From Bacteroides acidifaciens (lineage in GTDB: Bacteria; Bacteroidota; Bacteroidia; Bacteroidales; Bacteroidaceae), in NCBI RefSeq assembly GCF_903181435.1, contig NZ_CAEUHO010000004.1:248001-312000 (forward strand): a DNA stretch of 64,000 nucleotides. The letters are read 5' to 3'. Positions 44,950-52,431 of the stretch are shown here, in pieces. Under the pieces are notes generated by a model. It was not told where the DNA came from. It was given only the letters and a program-made list of their open reading frames with translations, and searched no databases. Position 1 is the stretch's first letter. The number at the start of each line of letters is the position of its first letter. The position numbers were made by a program, and so were the translations under genes.

Positions 44950-45288
44950 TTACAGTAAGGATTCTTCGTCCCGGACTTTCTTCTTTTTACGTTCCATACT
45001 CAGATGTACTACCTGAAGGGCATGCAGAATAAGCCGGATACGTGTGCCGCGGTCTTCAATCTGTGTAATGACAGGATAGGGAAGACGGCCGGACAAGTTG
45101 ATGCAGGGAAGCTTCTTCCCACTGAGGTAGTGCCGACGGCTCAGGGATTTACGGCATTCTTTGCAGTATTTATCCGGGCACTGGGTTGTTTTGTTCATGT
45201 AGAAGGACTCCAAGGGAAGTTCACGCTTACAGTTTTTACAAATAACGGTAGCTGTAGACTGTCGTGTCAATAAGGTTTTTGTTTTCAT
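44950..45288 (-). CDS. Small four-cysteine zinc-finger protein
   Basis: 112 residues. A zinc-binding knuckle pair CKNC (near 17-20) and CPDKYCKECRK (near 37-46) spans a short loop (KRELPLESFYMNKTTQ), like the HNH/recombination-endonuclease-VII type zinc ribbons, but no HNH residues follow. The rest is basic (RRHYLSGKKLP, LSMERKKKKVRDEE), which suggests nucleic-acid binding. It lies between the S24-type regulator (divergent) and the DUF4373-type gene in the same direction. Its probable promoter is about 260 bp upstream, so its long leader contains the 22-bp tandem array. Family unnamed. Confidence 0.65.
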   Translation of the reverse strand: MKTKTLLTRQSTATVICKNCKRELPLESFYMNKTTQCPDKYCKECRKSLSRRHYLSGKKLPCINLSGRLPYPVITQIEDRGTRIRLILHALQVVHLSMERKKKKVRDEESLL

Positions 45289-45334
45289 AATGATAATTGC
45301 TTTTTTAATTCCGAGAATATGTTTATTGTTTATT

Positions 45335-45422
45335 GGCGATATATACCCACCATAGTGGACATATATACTTACCGTGGTGAATATATAGCTCCATCATAGT
45401 GGATATATATGTCCAGCAAGGT
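45335..45422. repeat. 22-bp tandem repeat array (second locus)
   Basis: Four direct 22-bp units start at 45335, 45357, 45379 and 45401, each with a gg..atatat..cc core and a linker such as accatagt; a degenerate fifth follows. The unit is the one found at 6909-7018, 38 kb away. As there, the array is directly upstream (46 bp) of the start codon of a minus-strand gene. Confidence 0.85.
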
Positions 45423-45551
45423 AGCCGTATAGAGGAGATTCAATGGTGGAGAATGAACTTTTTCGCAACCTTTCGTAAACTTTTCATCGTTTCTCATAGA
45501 TATTACAATTTTAATTTATATTTTTGAAACATATTTGTGATTTACACGCCA

Positions 45552-45584
45552 CAAAGATAAAATAGTTTTCACCAATAAAGCAAA
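45552..45584 (-). promoter_or_regulatory. Strong Bacteroides promoter reading toward the zinc-finger gene
   Basis: Minus strand: TTTG at 45584-45581, 21-nt spacer, then tatctttg at 45559-45552, both perfect matches to the Bacteroides -33/-7 consensus. Transcription would cross the 22-bp array before reaching the zinc-finger gene ATG at 45288. Confidence 0.7.
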
Positions 45585-45681
45585 TAGTTTTAATATTTAA
45601 TTTTCAAAAAGTATATAACAAGTTAGAAATGAACAACTAACATATTTATGAATATTTACATCAAAAATAAACGATAACAGA

Positions 45682-46395
45682 ATGGATACAAATTTAGATG
45701 TCACAGGCATCATCAAGCGTGCCAAACAGGTGTTAGGCCTGAAAAGAGACAGCGAACTGGCTGAATACTTGGGAGTTTCGAGAGCGACAGTTACTAATTG
45801 GGCAGCACGAAACAGCATAGACTTCAAGCTGTTGCTTGACAAGTTCGGCGACAAAGTGGACTACAACTGGCTGCTGTTGGGGAAAGGAAGCCCCGTGCAC
45901 CAGCCGAGATTCTGCGAAAGCGAACTGGCAAGGGGAGAAGTGGAGATTATACACAATCCGAAAGCAGTGGAACCGGTAGACGACCGGAGCGTGACGTTAT
46001 ACGACATCACTGCAGCGGCAAACCTGAAAACATTGTTCACCAACAAGCAGCAGTACGCGCTGGGGAAGATATTGATTCCGAATATTTCCGTCTGCGACGG
46101 GGCGGTGTATGTAAACGGGGACAGCATGTATCCCATACTGAAATCGGGGGACATCATCGGATACAAGGAAATCAGCAGTTTCGAAAACGTCATCTACGGG
46201 GAAATATACCTGGTGTCGTTCATGATTGACGGAGACGAGTATCTGGCGGTGAAATACGTCAACCGCTCGGACAAGGAAGGGTGCATCAAGCTGGTGAGTT
46301 ACAATACGCATCACGAGCCGATGGATATCCCGTTCGCGTCCATCAATGCGATGGCAATCGTGAAGTTCTCGATTCGCAGGCACATGATGATGTAA
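45682..46395 (+). CDS. S24-peptidase (LexA/CI-like) transcriptional regulator
   Basis: 237 residues. The N-terminal ~70 residues form a helix-turn-helix like that of phage CI/Bacteroides repressors (GLKRDSELAEYLGVSRATVT then NWAARNSIDF, WLLLGKG). The C-terminal domain is an S24 peptidase fold: YVNGDSMYPILKSGDIIGYK with the nucleophile Ser near 145 and AVKYVNR with the general-base Lys near 193. Such proteins self-cleave on contact with RecA filaments after DNA damage. It is divergent from the zinc-finger/DUF4373/Rhs island and is the best candidate regulator for it. A perfect -7 box (tatttttg, 45519-45526) lies 155 bp upstream; the -33 box is not clear. Confidence 0.85.
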   Translation: MDTNLDVTGIIKRAKQVLGLKRDSELAEYLGVSRATVTNWAARNSIDFKLLLDKFGDKVDYNWLLLGKGSPVHQPRFCESELARGEVEIIHNPKAVEPVDDRSVTLYDITAAANLKTLFTNKQQYALGKILIPNISVCDGAVYVNGDSMYPILKSGDIIGYKEISSFENVIYGEIYLVSFMIDGDEYLAVKYVNRSDKEGCIKLVSYNTHHEPMDIPFASINAMAIVKFSIRRHMMM

Positions 46396-46418
46396 GGCTC
46401 ACCACAGATTACATAACG

Positions 46419-46834
46419 TCAGTTCGATATAAACCTGTACTTTTCGATTCTCCTCCTTCAGGAAGCTACCCTTTATATTATACACATCTATTTTTTTTAA
46501 GAAATAGGCACATAAAGAGTTAAATTAATTAAGGCTATTCATGGTAAGCATAGTCATTATTTAATCTTTTTTTTCCTAATAACACCTTTAAATATTCCAA
46601 TTTGTAAGGATTTAAAGATGTGTATAAAGGGTAGCTTCAGGAAGGAGGAGTCCTCGTAGGGGGAGGTGGTAGGACAAACGAGGTTCTTTCTATCTTGCTG
46701 TAGATGATAGACTTATGTATTCACCTCCCACCTCCCCCCCCCCTACGGGGACTCACCCCCTCCGACTCCCCCGTTATCGGGGGAAGAGCAACCTTCCTGA
46801 AGGAGGAGAAGCCATGCGGACGAACATCTATCAT
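46419..46834. repeat. Composite extragenic repeat block with nested inverted repeats
   Basis: No gene in this region. It begins with tcagttcgata (46419-46429), as does the hairpin at 52359, and ends with gaagccatgcgg...catctatc, the same right end. Inside, 46451-46488 and 46618-46651 are imperfect inverted repeats of about 35 bp around an AT-rich core, like a MITE. 46648-46669 and 46728-46754 form a second inverted repeat (gagtcc-cgtaggggg type), and 46767-46784 is a small G/C hairpin. The motif cctccttcagga or its complement occurs three times. Confidence 0.7.
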
Positions 46835-46844
46835 GTTAAATAGC

Positions 46845-46912
46845 CCCCGCTATATGAAAGCTTTTTGTCTTAAGAAGTACATAAGAGCCTTTCATATAGC
46901 GGGGAATTTTTT
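46845..46912. terminator. Large hairpin terminator downstream of the S24 regulator
   Basis: Perfect 16-bp stem ccccgctatatgaaag (46845-46860) with 46889-46904, 28-nt loop, followed on the plus strand by aatttttt. It can end plus-strand transcripts and lies 81 bp from the converging GH95 gene end at 46993. Confidence 0.75.
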
Positions 46913-46992
46913 GGGAGAAGGGTATATCTTTCACGTTCATGTAATATTCCTTCTATACGGAGCTTGTTGATATAGTTGTTTGGCTTCCTTCT

Positions 46993-49440
46993 TTATAATA
47001 CAGCCAATCTGTCCCCTTTTAAAGTGATTTCGTATTTTTTCCCTTTTACGGTATTGAATTTGAGCGTCTTGTCTCCATATCTTACGTTACAGGGGATTCC
47101 GGATTTGGACTGGATGGTAGCTTTCTCCAGTTGTCCCTCTTTCCAGGAGATGGAAACCTCAAAATTCCCTTTGGCGCAGATTCCGCTTATCGAGCCGTTT
47201 GCCCATGCGTCCGGCAAAGCAGGGAGTAATTGGATGAATCCCATATGGCTCTGCAATAACATCTCGGTTATTCCAGCCGTACTGCCGAAGTTCCCGTCAA
47301 TCTGGAAAGGTGCGTGGGTGTCCCACAGATTGTCCAGTGTACCGTTTTTCAGCAGGTTGCCGTATAGTTTATACGCATGGTTTCCGTCCTGTAGTCGTGC
47401 CCATTGGTTGAGCTTCCAGCCCATGCTCCAACCGGTAGCGCCGTCTCCGCGATGTTCCAGTACCACTCTGGCGGCTTGTGCAAGTTCGGGGGTAGTCACA
47501 GGAGAGATAGTGTGTCCCGGATGCAATCCGAACAGGTGGTTGACGTGGCGGTGCTCATCTTTCGGGTCATCTATGTCGGTGGACCATTCCAACAACTGAC
47601 CGTAGCGTCCTATACGGTAAGGAACGAGTTTAGTCAATACGTTTTCCCATTGCTTGCGTTCCTTGGCGTCCGTTCCGAGCACCTTGCTTGCCTGGATGGC
47701 GTCCAGTAATATCTCTCGTACTACGGCATGCGCAAAGGTGACTCCCTCGTCCACCGGGCCGTGTTCGGGAGAGGTGGAAGGAGCGGCGGTGTAAGTCCCG
47801 TCGGGCTTGTGCCACAAGTGGTCTACCGCAAACTGTGCGCTGCTTTTGATAAGGTCGTAACCGATTTCCTTTAAGAATTTCGTGTCACGGGTATAATCAT
47901 AATATTCCCAGATGTGCGTGGCAAGCCACGGACCGGCGGTAGGATTCAGGTTCCATTCCATGGATTTGCTGGATAAGGGAGCCGTAAATCCGAAGATGTT
48001 GGCAGAGATGGACGCTGTCCACCCGCGGGCGTTGAAATAGGCTTGTGCTGTCTTTTCACCGGGTTTCACCAGGCTGCGTATAAAGTCTATCAAAGGCCAT
48101 GTACATTCCGGAAGATTGGTGGGGCACGCAGGCCAGTAGTTCATTTGAATGTTGATGTTATTGTGATAATCTACCCGCCACGGGCCATCGGTATTGTTGT
48201 GCCACAGTCCTTGCAGGTTGGCGGGCATGTTGCCGGGGCGTGAGCTGGCTATGAGCAGATAACGTCCGAATTGATAGTATAATTGCTCGAGCTGATAGTC
48301 CGGTGTACCTTTCTTATAGTTAGCCAGTCGTTTGTAGGTCGGCAGGTTGGGACTGCCTATTTCCGGATTAATTTCGAAACGTACCCGATTGAACAGCGCG
48401 GTATAATCCGCTTCGTGATTACGGTAAAGCTCGTCATAACCTTTTTTCAGGGCATTGTCCATCATTGCCAAAGTCGTTTGTGACGGGTCGTTGCCGACGT
48501 AGGCTTTCGGGTCTTTGAAATCCGGGGCAAAGTTCATCTTATAATCGGTGTCTGCGGTAAGCAGGAATACCACTTCGTCGGCATCTTTCACAATAATCCG
48601 GTCGTTTTCCGCTTTCAGTGTCCCTCCTTTGTGGACAGCTTTGATTCGGAAGGCGAATTTCATTCCATTGTTATTGAGGACTCCGGTATAGACCAACCCG
48701 TCGTTTCCGTCTCTTTCCATATGGCTTTTCGCTTCGCTGTTGGGACAATAGCTAAGCACAAGATTCTGTTTCCCGCCTTTGTCGGCAGTAAACTTCATGA
48801 CCATAACGCTGTCCGGATAGGATATGAAGTATTTCCGTTGATACCGTATCCCGTCCTTGTCAAATTGCACCACAGCCATCGCCGAATCCAATGACAGGAT
48901 GCGGCGGTAATTGCTCATATTGATTTCACTGAGCCCAGTTTCCACATAAAGCTCTCCCATAGTGGTAAAAGCGCCGAAGCGGAACGGAGTCTCGTCTTTT
49001 TCTTCATAAGCTCCCAGCCCGTTGAAGTTTTCCTGGGTGAGATACCCCGCCTTTTTAGAATCCCCGTCCAAGAAAGCCTGCCGGATTTCTTTCAGTACGC
49101 CTGCCGACTGTTTGTTGACGTCCCAATAATATTCGGCGCCCTTAGCAGTATTCGGTCCCCCTTTCCAAAGGGTCTTTTCATTCAGTGTGATGCGTTCTGC
49201 GGATATGGACCCCATGATATTCGCTCCCAGACTACCATTCCCGATAGGTAGCGAACGGCTTTCCCATGCTTTGTCCGGATTTGTCCCTGTGCCGGAAGCG
49301 TGTAGCCAGATAGCTTGTCCGTCCAGATTGTTGGGAGTATCGAACCATACGGAAAGTCCCTGAGTGTAATCCACCGTTTCAATGGACAATGCGGAAAGCG
49401 AAAAAAGAGTGCAAAGGATAAGTGGGTAGAGTTTTTTCAT
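46993..49440 (-). CDS. GH95 alpha-L-fucosidase / alpha-L-galactosidase
   Basis: 815 residues with signal peptide (MKKLYPLILCTLFSLSALSI). GH95 architecture: N-terminal beta domain (SLPIGNGSLGANIMG, ERITLNEKTLWKGGP), an alpha/alpha6 catalytic barrel with DYHNNINIQMNYWPA near 430 (the two base-activating Asn), STSPEHGPVDEG near 557 (acid Glu) and QIDGNFGSTAG near 713 (Asp), and a C-terminal beta domain. Family enzymes invert and remove terminal alpha-1,2-fucose, or in some Bacteroides members alpha-L-galactose; I cannot choose between these from the sequence. It stands alone, converging with the S24 gene, and is not in an evident susCD locus. Confidence 0.93.
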   Translation of the reverse strand: MKKLYPLILCTLFSLSALSIETVDYTQGLSVWFDTPNNLDGQAIWLHASGTGTNPDKAWESRSLPIGNGSLGANIMGSISAERITLNEKTLWKGGPNTAKGAEYYWDVNKQSAGVLKEIRQAFLDGDSKKAGYLTQENFNGLGAYEEKDETPFRFGAFTTMGELYVETGLSEINMSNYRRILSLDSAMAVVQFDKDGIRYQRKYFISYPDSVMVMKFTADKGGKQNLVLSYCPNSEAKSHMERDGNDGLVYTGVLNNNGMKFAFRIKAVHKGGTLKAENDRIIVKDADEVVFLLTADTDYKMNFAPDFKDPKAYVGNDPSQTTLAMMDNALKKGYDELYRNHEADYTALFNRVRFEINPEIGSPNLPTYKRLANYKKGTPDYQLEQLYYQFGRYLLIASSRPGNMPANLQGLWHNNTDGPWRVDYHNNINIQMNYWPACPTNLPECTWPLIDFIRSLVKPGEKTAQAYFNARGWTASISANIFGFTAPLSSKSMEWNLNPTAGPWLATHIWEYYDYTRDTKFLKEIGYDLIKSSAQFAVDHLWHKPDGTYTAAPSTSPEHGPVDEGVTFAHAVVREILLDAIQASKVLGTDAKERKQWENVLTKLVPYRIGRYGQLLEWSTDIDDPKDEHRHVNHLFGLHPGHTISPVTTPELAQAARVVLEHRGDGATGWSMGWKLNQWARLQDGNHAYKLYGNLLKNGTLDNLWDTHAPFQIDGNFGSTAGITEMLLQSHMGFIQLLPALPDAWANGSISGICAKGNFEVSISWKEGQLEKATIQSKSGIPCNVRYGDKTLKFNTVKGKKYEITLKGDRLAVL

Positions 49441-49470
49441 AATATGTGTTGTTTAAAGAAATGTAAGGTA

Positions 49471-49478
49471 CAAAGATA
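49471..49478 (-). promoter_or_regulatory. -7 box of the GH95 gene
   Basis: tatctttg on the minus strand (49478-49471), a perfect TAnnTTTG, 31 nt before the start codon. No clear -33 box. Confidence 0.5.
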
Positions 49479-49546
49479 CTGGTTTTTTAAGATTTTGGCT
49501 AACGGGCTACTTTTAATTTTCGCCAATAGGCTTTTAAAAATTACCA

Positions 49547-49716
49547 AAAGTGCCTCTCCAATGCAAGGGCAGACACTTTTAGATATTCCGCTGGTCAACA
49601 TTATAGAGGCCGACAATTTCGTGAACCAGCTCTATTACTTCGGCATGCTCACCGTGAGCGGAACATTTGAAGGCAAGACCAAACTCATCATCCCCAACCA
49701 GGTGGTGCGCGATTAG
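49547..49716 (+). pseudogene. C-terminal fragment of an AAA-ATPase-like (DUF1703-associated) gene
   Basis: The plus strand reads IEADNFVNQLYYFGMLTVSG then TFEGKTKLIIPNQVVRD and stop at 49714-49716. The LYYFGMLT...L-x-IPNxVVR pattern belongs to the AAA-ATPase-like proteins with a C-terminal PD-(D/E)XK nuclease that are abundant in Bacteroides. Only about 55 residues remain and the 5' side runs into the GH95 promoter region, so this is a relic. Confidence 0.6.
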
Positions 49717-49724
49717 TTTCAAAA

Positions 49725-49791
49725 ATTGTTTCACTGCTTGAAACAATTCGTTTCTCGGTGTGAAACACTTCGTTTCAAGCAGTGAAACAAT
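49725..49791. terminator. 20-bp perfect inverted repeat built of GTTTCA units
   Basis: attgtttcactgcttgaaac (49725-49744) is exactly complementary to 49772-49791; the loop holds further gtttc/gaaac pieces. It lies between the relic at 49547 and the SulP gene end, where it may end transcripts from both sides. Confidence 0.65.
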
Positions 49792-49798
49792 TTGTTTT

Positions 49799-49827
49799 CC
49801 TATTTGAAACTTTTAGTTTCAAATAGG
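49799..49827 (-). terminator. Hairpin downstream of the SulP gene
   Basis: Perfect 12-bp stem cctatttgaaac (49799-49810) with 49816-49827 and a 5-nt loop. It is 18 bp past the stop codon of the SulP gene (49845), and on the minus strand it is followed by a T-rich stretch. Confidence 0.65.
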
Positions 49828-49844
49828 GTTGAAACTAATTAACG

Positions 49845-51527
49845 TCAGTACGATACAAGGCTTTTCGCCCTTTCCAATGCTACATTAATGTTCGGACAGA
49901 TATTATCTTTTCCCAACAATTCATAGAAACCGGATTTCTCCAGTACCTGGTGTACTTTGTCGTTTACTCCGGAAAGGATGACGGTAGTCTTTTCTTTCTG
50001 CGACATTTCACAGAGTACGGTCAAGTTATGGATACCCGTAGAGTCAATGAACGGGACTTTTCGCATACGGATGATACGTACCTTCGGGCGCTCACCCAGT
50101 TGTGCCATGGTTTCTTCGAACTTGGTAGCGATACCGAAGAAATAAGGACCGTTGATTTCGTACACCTCTACTCCTTTAGGGATGATAAGATTTTCTTCGT
50201 GTACGGCAATGTCTGATTCCTTATTCGGGTCAATCTCATCGGTAATTACCGAAATTTCGGTAGTTTCCATTACACGTTTCATAAAGAGCACGCAGGCAAT
50301 GACTAATCCTACCTCAATGGCAACGGTCAAATCGAAGATAACCGTAAGGAAGAAGGTGATAAGCAGGACAGTGACATCTGATTTCGGGTTTTTCAATAAA
50401 GCCTTGAATACACGCCAGCCACTCATATTATAAGAGACAATGACCAGTACTCCGGCAAGACATGCCATCGGGATATATTGTGCCAACGGCATCAGGAAAA
50501 GCAGAATCAAGAGCAATACTACTGCATGGATAATTCCGGCTATCGGTGTCTTGCCGCCGTTGTTGATATTCGTCATGGTGCGGGCGATGGCTCCGGTAGC
50601 GGGGATACCGCCGAACAGGGGAGCTACGATATTGGCCGCGCCTTGTGCGATAAGTTCCGTATTGGAGTCGTGGCGGTCGCCAATCACACCATCGGCTACA
50701 GTGGCAGACAGTAATGATTCGATAGCGCCCAGTACGGCAATAGTGATAGCCACCGGAAACAATTCCCTGATAGCTTCCCAATCCAAAGCAGGCACGACAG
50801 CATCGGGCAGTTCGGATTTAATCGTGAAACGGTCGCCTATCGTCTGGATGCAGTCGATTCCACCGAAAGTCTTCATCAGATAAACGGCAGCGGTGACAAC
50901 GACAATCGCTATCAATGAGCCGGGAATTTTCTTTGAAAACTTGGGAGTAATGGCAATAATAATAATGCTGACGATACTTACAATGGTGTTCCACCAGTTG
51001 ATGGTATCGAAATGACGGAAATAAATCATCCACTTCCCGACAAAATCTCCCGGAACTTTCTCATCCCCGAAGGACAAACCGAAAATATCGGCAATCTGGG
51101 TAGTGAAAATGGTGACGGCGATACCGCTGGTGAATCCGACAATGATAGGATAAGGGATGAACTTGATGACTGCTCCGAGTTTGAATACTCCTAGTAATAC
51201 AAGAAGAACACCTGCCATAAGCGTGGCTACAATCAGTCCGGCTTCGCCATACTGCTGGATAATGCCATAGATGATGACGATGAATGCTCCGGTCGGTCCG
51301 CCAATCTGGACTTTGCTTCCCCCCATCAGGGAGATGATAAATCCGGCAATGATAGCGGTGATAATACCTTTTTCGGGCGATACTCCCGAAGCGATACCGA
51401 AGGCGATAGCCAATGGAAGTGCCACGATACCTACGATGATACCGGCCATCAGGTCCGCCATAAACGTTTCTTTTGAGTAATTCTTTAGACAAGAAACCAG
51501 TTTGGGTTTAAATTCAAATAGCTTCAT
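49845..51527 (-). CDS. SulP-family (SLC26) anion transporter with STAS domain
   Basis: 560 residues. About 10-14 hydrophobic segments in residues 20-420, with the SulP signatures LPLAIAFGIASGVSPEKGII, GPTGAFIVIIYGII and PLFGGIPATGAIART. The cytoplasmic STAS domain follows (about 445-555: KGVEVYEINGPYFFGIATKF, PFIDSTGIHNLTVL). Proteins of this family carry sulfate, bicarbonate or C4-dicarboxylates by symport or exchange; the substrate cannot be told from the sequence. The gene is monocistronic, with a perfect -7 box (taattttg) at 51586-51579. Confidence 0.92.
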   Translation of the reverse strand: MKLFEFKPKLVSCLKNYSKETFMADLMAGIIVGIVALPLAIAFGIASGVSPEKGIITAIIAGFIISLMGGSKVQIGGPTGAFIVIIYGIIQQYGEAGLIVATLMAGVLLVLLGVFKLGAVIKFIPYPIIVGFTSGIAVTIFTTQIADIFGLSFGDEKVPGDFVGKWMIYFRHFDTINWWNTIVSIVSIIIIAITPKFSKKIPGSLIAIVVVTAAVYLMKTFGGIDCIQTIGDRFTIKSELPDAVVPALDWEAIRELFPVAITIAVLGAIESLLSATVADGVIGDRHDSNTELIAQGAANIVAPLFGGIPATGAIARTMTNINNGGKTPIAGIIHAVVLLLILLFLMPLAQYIPMACLAGVLVIVSYNMSGWRVFKALLKNPKSDVTVLLITFFLTVIFDLTVAIEVGLVIACVLFMKRVMETTEISVITDEIDPNKESDIAVHEENLIIPKGVEVYEINGPYFFGIATKFEETMAQLGERPKVRIIRMRKVPFIDSTGIHNLTVLCEMSQKEKTTVILSGVNDKVHQVLEKSGFYELLGKDNICPNINVALERAKSLVSY

Positions 51528-51578
51528 TTTTATGAGTTGTTATACGTGTTATCCATCCTTTTTGTAAAGTAGAGGTTG

Positions 51579-51586
51579 CAAAATTA
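51579..51586 (-). promoter_or_regulatory. -7 box of the SulP gene
   Basis: taattttg on the minus strand, a perfect TAnnTTTG, 52 nt before the start codon at 51527. No clear -33 box. Confidence 0.45.
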
Positions 51587-51705
51587 TATAAAATAATCGA
51601 AATAAGTATGTTATCCAGCATATTATTTACCTGTTGATAGATTTCATCAATGACCCGATAGTTTTTATTCATAAAGAAAACGTGGCTTATTGCGAACAAT
51701 TCGCT

Positions 51706-51713
51706 TATATTTG
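51706..51713 (+). promoter_or_regulatory. -7 box of the rubrerythrin gene
   Basis: tatatttg, a perfect TAnnTTTG, 60 nt before the rubrerythrin ATG. The -33 region (about 51683) has no good TTTG. Confidence 0.5.
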
Positions 51714-51772
51714 CGTTGTAAATAGTACGACAAGTTACGTCTGGTATCACCAATTTTAAAAATATATAGATT

Positions 51773-52351
51773 ATGACTAAGAGCATTAAAGGAACTCAGA
51801 CAGAGAAGAATCTGTTGACTTCATTCGCAGGAGAATCACAGGCAAGAATGCGTTACACTTATTTCGCAAGTGTGGCTAAGAAAGAAGGTTACGAACAAAT
51901 TTCTGCAATTTTCACAGAAACGGCTGACCAGGAAAAAGAACATGCAAAACGTATGTTTAAATTCCTCGAAGGCGGTATGGTAGAAATTACTGCTAGCTAT
52001 CCGGCTGGAGTAATCGGCACTACACTCGAAAACCTTCGCGCTGCTGCTGCCGGCGAACACGAAGAATGGTCGCTGGATTACCCTCACTTTGCAGATGTGG
52101 CGGAACAGGAAGGATTTCCGATGATTGCTGCTATGTATCGCAATATCTCCATCGCTGAAAAAGGTCACGAAGAAAGATATCTCGCTTTCTTGAACAACAT
52201 CGAAAATATGACAGTATTCGCTAAAGAAGGCGAAGTGGTATGGCAATGCCGTAACTGCGGTTACATCGAAATCGGTAAGGAAGCTCCTGAAGTTTGCCCG
52301 GCATGTCTGCATCCGCAAGCATACTTCGAGGTGAAGAAAGAAAACTACTAA
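51773..52351 (+). CDS. rbr: Rubrerythrin
   Basis: 192 residues, of normal length. The N-terminal ferritin-like four-helix domain has the diiron ligands in GESQARMRY, DQEKEHAKRM, EHEEW and EKGHEERY. The C-terminal rubredoxin-like iron site is CRNCGY...CPACLHPQAYF. In anaerobes it reduces hydrogen peroxide in the cytoplasm, with electrons passed through the rubredoxin iron. It is monocistronic with its own -7 box and a strong hairpin at its end, shared with the converging nadB. Expected to respond to oxygen or peroxide, although no operator is evident. Confidence 0.95.
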   Translation: MTKSIKGTQTEKNLLTSFAGESQARMRYTYFASVAKKEGYEQISAIFTETADQEKEHAKRMFKFLEGGMVEITASYPAGVIGTTLENLRAAAAGEHEEWSLDYPHFADVAEQEGFPMIAAMYRNISIAEKGHEERYLAFLNNIENMTVFAKEGEVVWQCRNCGYIEIGKEAPEVCPACLHPQAYFEVKKENY

Positions 52352-52360
52352 TCCAACATC

Positions 52361-52431
52361 AGTTCGATAGATGTTCGCTCGCATGGCTTCTCGAAGGAGG
52401 GGAAGCCATGCGGGTGAACATTTATCGAACT
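52361..52431. terminator. 30-bp stem hairpin between rubrerythrin and nadB (REP-like)
   Basis: 52361-52390 pairs along all 30 positions with 52402-52431, three of them G-T, around an 11-nt loop. It stands between two converging genes and can end both. Its left end begins with agttcgata, which also forms the IS ends at 21424 and 22449, and its core gcatggcttc occurs at 44855. Confidence 0.8.

Noticed and set aside
49315..49716. One 133-residue protein covering the GH95 start region and the ATPase relic
   Set aside because: The first half is antisense to the GH95 signal peptide and promoter; only the last ~55 codons resemble a known family, so I call a relic from about 49547.
49845..49855. Another copy of the TCAGTTCGATA motif
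   Set aside because: It has one mismatch and overlaps the last codons of the SulP gene, so it may be chance.
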